A DNA stretch of 64,000 bases. It comes from JAKAXS01 sp965279065 (GTDB lineage: Bacteria; Pseudomonadota; Alphaproteobacteria; Rhizobiales; Hyphomicrobiaceae). The notes beneath the pieces are model-generated. The model ran no database searches. It was not told the DNA's origin and saw nothing but the letters and a program-made list of their open reading frames with translations. Shown in pieces: positions 37,251 to 44,941 of this stretch. The stretch is taken from contig OZ257134.1 in assembly GCA_965279065.1 (NCBI GenBank), forward strand, positions 3,286,001 to 3,350,000, written 5' to 3'. The position numbers and the translations under genes are program-made. How positions within the stretch are numbered: the first letter of the stretch is position 1; every line of letters begins with the position of its first letter.

Positions 37251-38717
37251 GTGTCCGCTTCGTTTCGACCCCACGCATTTCGCAATGGAATTGTCGCTTC
37301 CGCCGCCGCGCTGCTTCTGGCGGCCACCGTGGTACTGGCTGCCGCGCAAGACGCCGCCCATACGGCACAAGGCGAAGCGGTCAAGGCGATCTTCGATGTC
37401 GACCAGACCAATCAGATCGTGATGGACATCGAGGCCGCACTGGCCCGGGCCCAGGCCGCGCACGGCGCCATCCCTCAGGCGGCCGCCGACGAGATTACCC
37501 GCAAGGCCAATATCCGCTTCGCCCCGAGCGAGGCTGTGAAGGCCGAACGCAAGATCGTGCAGCACCGCATGGTCGCCCTTCTCAACGTCTGGCGAAAGTC
37601 GCTCGACGCCGACGCGCAACAGTACCTCCACTACGGCGCCACCACCGTCGATATCTACGACACCGCCCAGACACTGCAGCTGCGTCGCGCGTCCCTCGTA
37701 CTAATCGGCCACTTGCGCGAAATCGAGGACGTCCTGATCAAGCTGGCTCTCGCCAACCAGGACGCGGTGATGCCCGGCCGGACTTTGGGTCAGCACGCCC
37801 TGCCGATTACGTTCGGCAAGAAGGTCGCCGGCTGGATCGGCGAGAACCGTCGCAACATCGAGCGTCTCAAAGTCTCTCTGGGCGAGCTGCAGCGCTCCGT
37901 CATTCTGAAGGGTGCGGTCGGCACCTACGCCGGTCTGGGCGACCGGGCCATCGATATCGAGAAGTCGTTCGCCAGGGAACTGGGGCTGCAGGCGCCCTAT
38001 CCGGACGATTGGCACGGCTCACGCGACGTCTATGCCGCGTACGCGTTGAACCTGGCCCTCGTCAGCAAATCGTTTGGCCACATCGGCCAGGAGCTGTTCC
38101 TGCTTCAGACGACGGACATCGGCGAGACAGAAGAGCGCCGCGACCCGGACTCCGTCTCCAGCAGCTCCATGGCGCAGAAGATCAACCCCAGCAAGTCCGA
38201 GGCGCTGATCCAGTCGGCGCGCACGATCCCACGCCTGGCTGAAGTCGTGCTGGATGACGTCGTGAACTTTTTCGAACGCGACAACACGTCCGGCCCAAAT
38301 GCCGTTCTGGAAGAAATCTCGATCAAGTCGGAGACCAACCTGAAGACGGCGAAGGAACTCCTGGGCGAGCTGCAGGTCAACCGCGAAGCCATGCGAGAGA
38401 ACCTGACCAAGACCAAGGGGATGATCGTCGCGCAACGCATCGTCTTCGCGCTCTCCGCCAAACTCGGCAAGAATGATGCTGACGAGAAGGTTCGCGCTCT
38501 CATTCACAAGGCGATGGAGACCAAGACCGACTTCCGCACGGCCTTGCTTGGCGATGCGACCATCTCCCAGATCCTGACACCGGCGGAACTCGATACTCTA
38601 TTGCAGCCGGAGGGCTATATCGGCCTTGCCGTAGAAGAGGTCAAAGCCGTGATCGCCAATGTCGAGAGCCTCCGTGCCACCGACCCGTCGCAAGGCGGCA
38701 TGATGGCGGGGAAGTAG
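37251..38717 (+). CDS. Exported fumarase/adenylosuccinate-lyase-superfamily protein
   Basis: A 488-residue protein from GTG 37251, with AGGAG nine bases upstream. Residues 10-33 form a signal peptide ('VASAAALLLAATVVLAAA'). The superfamily regions are all there: 'HYGATTVDIYDT' at about 127-138, 'TLGQHALPITFGKKVAGW' at 178-195, and the flexible signature loop 'SSSSMAQKINPSKSE' at about 303-317. The middle segment is closest in look to carboxymuconate cycloisomerase/adenylosuccinate lyase. These enzymes are normally cytoplasmic. A cleavable export signal is therefore unusual. It sits 35 bases after the pseudohydrolase gene and is probably co-transcribed. Confidence 0.78.
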   Translation: MSASFRPHAFRNGIVASAAALLLAATVVLAAAQDAAHTAQGEAVKAIFDVDQTNQIVMDIEAALARAQAAHGAIPQAAADEITRKANIRFAPSEAVKAERKIVQHRMVALLNVWRKSLDADAQQYLHYGATTVDIYDTAQTLQLRRASLVLIGHLREIEDVLIKLALANQDAVMPGRTLGQHALPITFGKKVAGWIGENRRNIERLKVSLGELQRSVILKGAVGTYAGLGDRAIDIEKSFARELGLQAPYPDDWHGSRDVYAAYALNLALVSKSFGHIGQELFLLQTTDIGETEERRDPDSVSSSSMAQKINPSKSEALIQSARTIPRLAEVVLDDVVNFFERDNTSGPNAVLEEISIKSETNLKTAKELLGELQVNREAMRENLTKTKGMIVAQRIVFALSAKLGKNDADEKVRALIHKAMETKTDFRTALLGDATISQILTPAELDTLLQPEGYIGLAVEEVKAVIANVESLRATDPSQGGMMAGK

Positions 38718-38878
38718 CTCGTCGCCACACGGCGGCTGAGGCAACGTCACAGGTCGCATGGCGGGAACTTGTAAACGACTTGCACGGATCCTCCCCTCCG
38801 GGCGGTGTGGCAAGGCATCTATGCCGATGGCTCGTCCGTAGGATAGGATGTCGACCGTCCGCCACCGATATATTGTTA

Positions 38879-39877
38879 ATGAATTACAGCCGGCTCCAAC
38901 GTCTTGACCCGATAGCGCGCTTCGTGATCGCCGGATTCAGGTCAGGCCACGCGCAGCGCTACGGCATGGCCATTGCCGCTGTCCTTCTGGCGGCCCTGTT
39001 ACGCGGAGGCGCCTCCTTCCTGAGCGAACGGGCCCTGTTGTTTCCGACGTTCTACCCCGCCGTTCTGGCCGCCACGCTGTATGGTGGCGTCAAGCCCGGT
39101 CTCCTTGCCAGCCTCGCTTCGGTACTCGTCGTCTGGTCGATATTCATCTCGCGCGACACATATTTCCCGACGCTCAGCTTCGACGAGCTGTTCAACATGA
39201 CCTTCTTTGTCGCCATGGCCGTTCTGTTGGTCTGGATTACCGCCAGCTACCGCGGTCTGTTGCAGCGCCTGACGATGGAGGACGACCGCCGCAATCTCCT
39301 CGTGATGGAAATGCAGCACCGCAACCGCAATACGCTCGCCGTGGCTCAGTCCATCGTCTCCCAGGGTCTGAAGGACGATAGGGAGTCCGCCAAAAGCATC
39401 AACGGCCGGCTCGGCGCCCTCGCCAAGGCCAACGAGCTGCTCATGGCCTCGCCGGAACTTGCCGTTCCCCTAACCGAAATTGTACGCAGCGTCATGTCCA
39501 GCTACGACAGCACCCGCTACGATGTCAGCGGCTATCCCCTCGTCCTGCGCGACAACCAGGCACGCAACATGGGACTGATCCTGCACGAACTGACGACCAA
39601 TGCCGCGAAATACGGCGCGCTGTCATCGAACGATGGCAAGGTGTCGATCTTGTGCACGAAGCTCAATGATGAGCTGACCCTCACATGGCAGGAGCATGGC
39701 GGCCCGCAGATCATTACACCGACGACTCACGGCTTCGGCACCCGCTTCATCGACCGGCTACTCGCCGACCTGCGCGCCAGCGCCGAACGAACCTATCGCC
39801 CGGACGGCTTCGTTTTCCAGGTACGAATGGCAGCCGGAGCGCCGGACGCGATCAGCTCGGCAGTTCCGGCCGCGTGA
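38879..39877 (+). CDS. Membrane sensor histidine kinase, HWE/HisKA_2 type with DUF4118
   Basis: A 332-residue kinase from ATG 38879. Membrane segments at about 30-125 form a DUF4118-like module ('FPTFYPAVLAATLYGGVKPG'). The dimerisation region has His147 in 'EMQHRNRNTLAVAQSIV', as in HisKA_2/HWE kinases, followed by 'LILHELTTNAAKYGAL' (N box). A canonical G2 box is not visible, which is usual for this class. No response regulator adjoins it, so it is an orphan here. Its last 26 bases overlap the end of the MOSC gene on the other strand. Confidence 0.85.
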   Translation: MNYSRLQRLDPIARFVIAGFRSGHAQRYGMAIAAVLLAALLRGGASFLSERALLFPTFYPAVLAATLYGGVKPGLLASLASVLVVWSIFISRDTYFPTLSFDELFNMTFFVAMAVLLVWITASYRGLLQRLTMEDDRRNLLVMEMQHRNRNTLAVAQSIVSQGLKDDRESAKSINGRLGALAKANELLMASPELAVPLTEIVRSVMSSYDSTRYDVSGYPLVLRDNQARNMGLILHELTTNAAKYGALSSNDGKVSILCTKLNDELTLTWQEHGGPQIITPTTHGFGTRFIDRLLADLRASAERTYRPDGFVFQVRMAAGAPDAISSAVPAA

Positions 39878-40427
39878 CGATCGTCTCCACGCCATCGCCC
39901 ACCGACACGACGCCTTCTGCGTAGACGATGCCCACCAGGCCACGTCGCCCCATCGCGTGTCGGACGAATTGCGACGTCTGGTCCTTATCGAAGCCGCCTG
40001 CCTTGCCGATCATTTTTGCCGCCAGAGAGCACGGTGAGTTCAGCTCGGTGACATAGATGCTGGCCCCCGAAGGCAGAAAGCGAATGATCGTACCGGTGGG
40101 AAATTGCGTGATCGGCCCGGCACCTTCGATCGCGACGTTGGCAGCCACCCAGCCGGGATCGATTCCGGCAATCCCCATGCGTTCCGCGATGTCGGCCAGC
40201 TCCTCGACGCTGACCAGCGAGACCTGACGCAAGTTGGTAATCTCGGTACCGCGCTTGAAACCCGGCTCGCGCACACCCGCCGGTCGCGTCATGCCCGCAT
40301 GACCGTCGCCCGTCACGCCGGCAAACGTGAAAGTCAGGCGATCGGCAGGAGCCTTGATCCTGCTCACGCCGCCGCTGAGGTAGAGCCCTGCGACCTTGCC
40401 GGCCCTCGTTCGCTTCAGCGCGGGCAC
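39852..40427 (-). CDS. MOSC-domain protein
   Basis: A 191-residue stand-alone MOSC (molybdenum cofactor sulfurase C-terminal) domain. It has 'GVTGDGHAG' near the N-terminus, 'GIDPGWVAANVAIEG' and the conserved cysteine in 'LNSPCSLAA', followed by 'GRRGLVGIVYAEG'. MOSC proteins handle sulfur for, or bind, the molybdenum cofactor. The stop codon lies inside the kinase gene on the opposite strand (26-base convergent overlap). The substrate is unknown. Confidence 0.85.
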   Translation of the reverse strand: MPALKRTRAGKVAGLYLSGGVSRIKAPADRLTFTFAGVTGDGHAGMTRPAGVREPGFKRGTEITNLRQVSLVSVEELADIAERMGIAGIDPGWVAANVAIEGAGPITQFPTGTIIRFLPSGASIYVTELNSPCSLAAKMIGKAGGFDKDQTSQFVRHAMGRRGLVGIVYAEGVVSVGDGVETIVTRPELPS

Positions 40428-40507
40428 CGCCGTCAGCCCCGCGGCTCGAGTTGAAAGCCGATCCTCATGCTAGCCAGCTCCTATTGGATTGGTCGCGGCC
40501 TGTAATA

Positions 40508-41356
40508 CTACGCGGTGGGCACCCAGAGGGCCGGATGGGCTCTGCGCAGGTGTTCCCCGACGCGGATCACCTCGTCGCGGCCGATGTGGAAAAAGCCGCT
40601 GCGTTCGCTGCTCCGCCGCACCAGCGCATCGAAGTCCGCGCCAAGCAAGTGTGTCGGCTGCTTGATGATGCCGTAGCCCCGCGACGTCGCCAGACGCTGG
40701 AACCCGCACATATGCTGATAGAACCGCGAGATCGCCGAGTGGACCGCCACGAGGGCGTAGTCGACCTCGGCTGCCCATGCCACCATCACTGCGGCGCGCA
40801 CCAGGCTTCCGTAAAGCGTCGTCCGGAAAGACCGGCTGGAGATATCCGGATCGACGGCGACCCGGCAGAATTCCGCGAACCGTCCGTCGGGAAGAGCGCG
40901 GCCAATCTCGCCGAGCTTTGTTGGAAATTCCAGCTCGCAGGGCATACCTGCGGAAACCTGTCCGCCGATCTTCACACTGACGCGAATGGTGCCGACCAGC
41001 CGGCCGCCGGAGGTCGCCGCCACGACAATTGCCGTCGACAGTCGGTCGAACTCGTCGGCGACAATCACGGCCTCGTCAGCAATCCAGCCCGCACGTTCGT
41101 ATGCCTTGGCCCGCAATTCCGCGATTTCGGTATTGAGGCCCGACACCAGACTGAGTTCGATCGGGTAGTCGCTCGCCGGGGCTCGCAGTGGAAAGACCTT
41201 CGGCGCGATGCGAATGCTTGCGTCGTCCGGATCAGCCTCGCGACGTCGCAGTTCCTCAAGGCGCGCGATGCAGAGCTGCAGCTCCGGCGAGAGGTCGGTC
41301 GCCTCCAAGGCGAAGTCGCGCGCAAGCTCTGCGCGCAAGGTCTGGCCGTCATCCAT
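40508..41356 (-). CDS. FeeM-like N-acyl amino acid synthase / GNAT acyltransferase
   Basis: A 282-residue protein. ATG 41356 has GGGAGAA seven bases upstream, so the longer frame is rejected. After a helical N-terminus, residues about 75-240 look like the N-acyl amino acid synthase (FeeM) catalytic core: 'ELRAKAYERAGWI', 'GGRLVGTIRVSV', 'EFCRVAVDPDISSRSF', 'LVAVHSAISRFYQHMCGF'. These are relatives of acyl-homoserine lactone synthases that join an acyl-ACP chain to an amino acid. No acyl carrier protein is adjacent. The product is unknown; a signal or lipid role is possible. Confidence 0.7.
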   Translation of the reverse strand: MDDGQTLRAELARDFALEATDLSPELQLCIARLEELRRREADPDDASIRIAPKVFPLRAPASDYPIELSLVSGLNTEIAELRAKAYERAGWIADEAVIVADEFDRLSTAIVVAATSGGRLVGTIRVSVKIGGQVSAGMPCELEFPTKLGEIGRALPDGRFAEFCRVAVDPDISSRSFRTTLYGSLVRAAVMVAWAAEVDYALVAVHSAISRFYQHMCGFQRLATSRGYGIIKQPTHLLGADFDALVRRSSERSGFFHIGRDEVIRVGEHLRRAHPALWVPTA

Positions 41357-41652
41357 GTAATGATTCTCCCAGCAGGCTGACCCGTGCTTCACCGCATAAC
41401 CGCGCCGTCGCCCAACGGTTGCATCGCGGTAAAGCGGTCTCCGGAAACAAACGAGACGTTTATTCGCGGCACACGATGCAATCGAAGATTGGTCGCAATG
41501 GCACCACGCGGACCTCGCGTCCATGCCGCACGTTGTCCCCTTGAACTGGGGCCGCTGCCAACTACGGCAGGAACCTATCCGGCCGATCGGCCGTTCTACT
41601 CCCAAGCTGTGCAGAGGATTGCCCGTAAGACGCAGCGTGTATGGAGGATTTC

Positions 41653-42033
41653 ATGGCATATCCTGATCCGAATGATCCCAATGACCCCAGGCGCATGGAC
41701 ACGGCACCCGCAAATTCGGCCCGCTACATCATTCCGCTGGCCCTCGTTGCGGCATTCTTGGTCGCACTTGCCGTAGCCGGAATGTTTTCCAACACCGATA
41801 CGGCATCAAATTCGACGGCATCCCCGCCGGTCACGACGTCTGAAAGCACGCAGCCGACCCCGCCGGCAGAAACGACTCCGCCGGCTAGCACGGGTGCGAG
41901 CACCGGTGAATCCGGCAGCGCGGCGGCTCCCGCTCCTAGCGCTCAGCCCGAAGCCGCACCATCGCCTGGCCCGGCTCCTGCTCCCGAGAGCCAGCCCGAA
42001 CAGGCACCCGCACCCCCTGCACCCCAGCAGTAA
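41653..42033 (+). CDS. Small single-pass membrane protein with Pro/Ala/Ser-rich tail
   Basis: A 126-residue protein. ATG 41653 is preceded by GGAGG at five bases, so it is preferred to ATG 41641. A short hydrophilic N-terminus is followed by one membrane helix at about 26-47 and then about 80 residues of Pro, Ala, Ser, Thr, Glu and Gln of low complexity. The tail is probably disordered in the periplasm. No family recognised. A strong hairpin follows the stop codon. Confidence 0.65.
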   Translation: MAYPDPNDPNDPRRMDTAPANSARYIIPLALVAAFLVALAVAGMFSNTDTASNSTASPPVTTSESTQPTPPAETTPPASTGASTGESGSAAAPAPSAQPEAAPSPGPAPAPESQPEQAPAPPAPQQ

Positions 42034-42052
42034 CGCGGCATGACGACATCGA

Positions 42053-42081
42053 AACCCGCTGTGCAGATCGCGCAGCGGGTT
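42053..42081. terminator. Bidirectional hairpin between convergent genes
   Basis: AACCCGCTG at 42053-42061 pairs perfectly with CAGCGGGTT at 42073-42081 around an 11-base loop. It lies between the convergent Pro-rich protein gene and copA, so it can serve both. Confidence 0.7.
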
Positions 42082-42090
42082 CTTCGTGTC

Positions 42091-44433
42091 TTACAGCTTG
42101 ATGCTCTTCAAGCGCAGCGCATTGCCGATCACGCTGACCGACGACAATGCCATCGCCGCCGCTGCAATCACCGGCGACAACAACACCCCGAACACGGGAT
42201 AAAGAAGCCCCGCCGCGATCGGCACGCCGGCCGCATTGTAGGCAAACGCAAAGATCAGATTTTGCCGGATGTTGCCCATCGTCGCCTGCGACAGGCGGCG
42301 CGCCCGCACGATGCCGAAAAGATCGCCCGTCACGAGCGTGATGCCGGCGCTCTCGATTGCCACGTCCGTTCCAGTGCCCATGGCTATGCCCACGTCGGCT
42401 GCGGCTAGCGCCGGCGCATCGTTGACGCCATCACCCGCCATTGCAACGACACGGCCCTCAGCACGCAGGCGCTGCACGACGTGAGCCTTGCCCTCCGGCA
42501 GAACGTCTGCCTCGACGTCGGCAATGCCCAGCGAACGTGCCACGGCCGCAGCCGTGGTGGCGTTGTCTCCCGTCAGCATCACGACTTTGACACCGCTATT
42601 ACGCAATGCCTGCAATGCCGCCTGCGTCGTCGCCTTGACGGGATCGGCGACCGCGATCGTACCGGCAAATTTGCTGTCGACGCCGACGAACACCACCGTC
42701 GCCCCGTCCTTCCGCAACCGGTCGGCGTCAGCCTCGGCTGCCGCCACGTCGATCCCGGCTTCTCCCATGATGCGCGCATTGCCGATTACGACGCGCCGCC
42801 CACCGACCATCGCCGAGACACCCTTGCCCGAGGGTGCCGAAAAATCCTCAGCAGGCAGGATTTGCAGGCTCTGCTCGTCTGCGGCCGCCGCAATCGCCGC
42901 GCCCAGCGGATGCTGGCTCAGACGCTCCACGCTCGCCGCCATTTGCAGCAGGTCGCGTTCCGAGAGATCCGCAATGGGCCTGATCGCCGTCACCTTCGGC
43001 TTGCCTTCCGTCAGCGTCCCCGTCTTGTCGACGACGATGGTATCGACCGTCTCCAGCTGTTCCAGTGCCTCCGCGTTGCGGATGAGGATGCCCGACTGCG
43101 CGCCGCGCCCGACGCCGACCATGATCGACATCGGCGTCGCCAGTCCGAGCGCACACGGGCACGCGATGATGAGCACGGAAACGGCCGCGATCAGCGCGTG
43201 GGAGAAGGCCGGCGGCGGCCCCCAGATCGACCACGCCGCGAAAGCCAGCAGCGACACCGCCAGCACCATTGGCACGAACCAGGCCGACACGCGATCAGCC
43301 AGGCGCTGGATCGGCGCGCGACTGCGTTGCGCGTCCGACACCAGCTGCACGATGCGGGCGAGCATCGTTTCGCGCCCGACTTTCTCCGCCCGAACGACGA
43401 GCGATCCCGTCTGGTTGAGGGTACCGGCGATCACCACCGCGCCGGCCGCACGGCGCACTGGCAGCGACTCGCCGGTGACCATCGACTGGTCGACCGTGCT
43501 GTCCCCCTCGGTCACGATGCCGTCGGCGGGCACGCTTTCGCCCGGCCGCACGCGCAGCAGGTCGCCCACCGCGATATCAGCGACGTTGATCTCGTCCTCG
43601 CGCCCATCAGGCGAAACGCGCCTCGCGGTCTTCGGGCTGAGGTTGAGCAGCGCGCGAATCGCGCCGCTGGTGCTGTCGCGCGCCTTCAGCTCCAGCACCT
43701 GTCCGAGCAGGACCAGAACCGTAATGACGGCCGCAGCCTCGAAATACACCGGCACCGACCCGTCGGCGGCACGAAGGCCGGCAGGGAACACATCCGGCAG
43801 CACGGTTGCCACCACGCTGTAGGCCCAGGCCACGCCCGTGCCCAGCGCAATCAGCGTGAACATGTTGAGGTTGCCGCTGCGCACCGAAGCCACGCCGCGA
43901 ACGAAGAACGGCCAGCCGGCCCACAACACCACTGGCGTCGCAAACGCCAGCTGCAGCCAGTTGCCGAACTTCGATCCGATGACATGATGCAGCCCGGCGA
44001 GATGTCCGCCCATTTCCAGCACGACGACCGGAGCGGCCAACGCCAGCGCGATCCACAGCCGCTGCGTCATGTCCCGGAGTTCGGGATTGGGCCCGGCATC
44101 GGCGCTCACCGTTTCCGGTTCCAACGCCATGCCGCAGATCGGGCACGCACCGGGCCCGTCCTGACGCACCTCGGGATGCATTGGACAGGTGTAGGTGGCT
44201 CCGACCGGAACCGGCTCTGCGTCCCGCCCGTCCAGATAGCGTTCGGGATCGGCGACGAACTTGCCCCGGCACCCGCCGCTGCAGAAGTAATACGTACGCC
44301 CGTTATGTGACGCCTGATGCTTTGCCGTGTGCGGATCGACCTGCATCCCGCAAACGGGGTCGATCGCCATTGCGGGCTGCTGTCCCGAGCAACAGCTCTG
44401 CTTGCCATGGTGCGCTGCGTCGTGTGCGGTCAT
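42091..44433 (-). CDS. copA: Copper-exporting P1B-type ATPase
   Basis: A 780-residue ATPase. I start at ATG 44433, which has GAGAAGG upstream. In place of classic CxxC heavy-metal domains it has a Cys/His-rich head, a YHS domain ('DPVCGM' at 25-30, 'CSGGC' at 51-55) and a heavy-metal-binding domain 'YTCPMHPEV...CPICGM' at 81-102. The membrane metal site is CPC at 425-427, Asp469 in 'DKTGT' is phosphorylated, and 'TGES' and 'GDGVNDAP' are present. It pumps Cu(I) out of the cytoplasm. It diverges from csoR over an 83-base control region. Confidence 0.93.
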   Translation of the reverse strand: MTAHDAAHHGKQSCCSGQQPAMAIDPVCGMQVDPHTAKHQASHNGRTYYFCSGGCRGKFVADPERYLDGRDAEPVPVGATYTCPMHPEVRQDGPGACPICGMALEPETVSADAGPNPELRDMTQRLWIALALAAPVVVLEMGGHLAGLHHVIGSKFGNWLQLAFATPVVLWAGWPFFVRGVASVRSGNLNMFTLIALGTGVAWAYSVVATVLPDVFPAGLRAADGSVPVYFEAAAVITVLVLLGQVLELKARDSTSGAIRALLNLSPKTARRVSPDGREDEINVADIAVGDLLRVRPGESVPADGIVTEGDSTVDQSMVTGESLPVRRAAGAVVIAGTLNQTGSLVVRAEKVGRETMLARIVQLVSDAQRSRAPIQRLADRVSAWFVPMVLAVSLLAFAAWSIWGPPPAFSHALIAAVSVLIIACPCALGLATPMSIMVGVGRGAQSGILIRNAEALEQLETVDTIVVDKTGTLTEGKPKVTAIRPIADLSERDLLQMAASVERLSQHPLGAAIAAAADEQSLQILPAEDFSAPSGKGVSAMVGGRRVVIGNARIMGEAGIDVAAAEADADRLRKDGATVVFVGVDSKFAGTIAVADPVKATTQAALQALRNSGVKVVMLTGDNATTAAAVARSLGIADVEADVLPEGKAHVVQRLRAEGRVVAMAGDGVNDAPALAAADVGIAMGTGTDVAIESAGITLVTGDLFGIVRARRLSQATMGNIRQNLIFAFAYNAAGVPIAAGLLYPVFGVLLSPVIAAAAMALSSVSVIGNALRLKSIKL

Positions 44434-44461
44434 GTCCGGCCTTCTCGCTCTCGAACTCAAA

Positions 44462-44472
44462 CCCCCAGGGGG
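44462..44472. promoter_or_regulatory. CsoR-type operator candidate 1
   Basis: A perfect CCCCC-A-GGGGG inverted repeat followed by TA. G/C-tract palindromes flanked by TA are the known binding form for CsoR/RcnR-family repressors. It lies on the copA side of the divergent region. Confidence 0.6.
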
Positions 44473-44481
44473 TATCATCGT

Positions 44482-44510
44482 TTGACATTTATACCCCACC
44501 AGGGTATACG
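44482..44510 (+). promoter_or_regulatory. csoR promoter, apparently giving a leaderless message
   Basis: TTGACA at 44482-44487 and TATACG at 44505-44510 are spaced by 17 bases. The expected transcription start falls at about 44517, which is the A of the csoR ATG. No ribosome binding site precedes that ATG. Operator candidate 2 lies between and over these boxes. Confidence 0.65.
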
Positions 44511-44514
44511 TCAA
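44488..44514 (-). promoter_or_regulatory. copA promoter
   Basis: On the minus strand TTGACG (44514-44509) and TATAAA (44493-44488) are separated by 15 bases, slightly short. The boxes overlap those of csoR on the other strand and enclose operator candidate 2, so one repressor could silence both directions. Confidence 0.5.
44491..44507. promoter_or_regulatory. CsoR-type operator candidate 2
   Basis: ATACCC...GGGTAT (ATACCCCACCAGGGTAT) is a palindrome lying inside both divergent promoters. Its form matches G/C-tract CsoR operators. Confidence 0.65.
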
Positions 44515-44516
44515 GC

Positions 44517-44792
44517 ATGGATAACGACACCGCCGCGACGTGCGTCAAACGTCTCAGCAAGATTGAAGGCCAGGTGCGCGGCATCGCCAGGATGGTCGAC
44601 GACAAGCGCTACTGCATCGATATCATCACGCAGATAGCAGCGGTTCAGGCGGCCTTGCATCGTGTCGAGGATGCGATTCTGCAGGATCATGTCTCGCACT
44701 GTGTCGAGCACGCCATCGCCAGCGGCAACAAAGCCGACCAGCGCGCCAAGATCGCTGAATTGATGGACGTCCTGTCGCGCAGCAAACGATGA
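44517..44792 (+). CDS. csoR: CsoR/RcnR-family copper-sensing repressor
   Basis: A 91-residue all-helical DUF156 protein. The copper-site pattern Cys-His-Cys is visible as Cys33 in 'RYCIDII', His58 and Cys62 in 'DHVSHCVEHAI'. 'RLSKIEGQVRGI' at about 12-23 is the family hallmark. It should repress copA and itself and release on Cu(I). The start ATG 44517 coincides with the predicted transcription start. Formaldehyde (FrmR) or nickel (RcnR) sensing is less likely given copA. Confidence 0.88.
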   Translation: MDNDTAATCVKRLSKIEGQVRGIARMVDDKRYCIDIITQIAAVQAALHRVEDAILQDHVSHCVEHAIASGNKADQRAKIAELMDVLSRSKR

Positions 44793-44823
44793 TGGCGCGA
44801 CGCCTTCACATCGATCGCATATC

Positions 44824-44865
44824 AGACGTCAACGTCTCAGACGTATCGATTCCGCTCCTAGACGT
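44824..44865. repeat. Cluster of AGACGT half-sites upstream of the antiporter gene
   Basis: AGACGT occurs at 44824-44829, 44839-44844 and 44860-44865, with its complement ACGTCT at 44832-44837. Four copies in 42 bases look like an operator array. It lies 77 bases before the antiporter start and after csoR. Confidence 0.5.
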
Positions 44866-44941
44866 GAGCCGTTTTGATTACGATGTATGGTGTCCGCAGT
44901 CACTACCGCCCTGGCGCAATCGATCTTGAGACCATTCCCGC

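Noticed and set aside
41581..41592. Palindrome GGCCGATCGGCC upstream of the Pro-rich protein
   Set aside because: A 12-base GC-rich palindrome is expected by chance in such sequence; no promoter boxes adjoin it.
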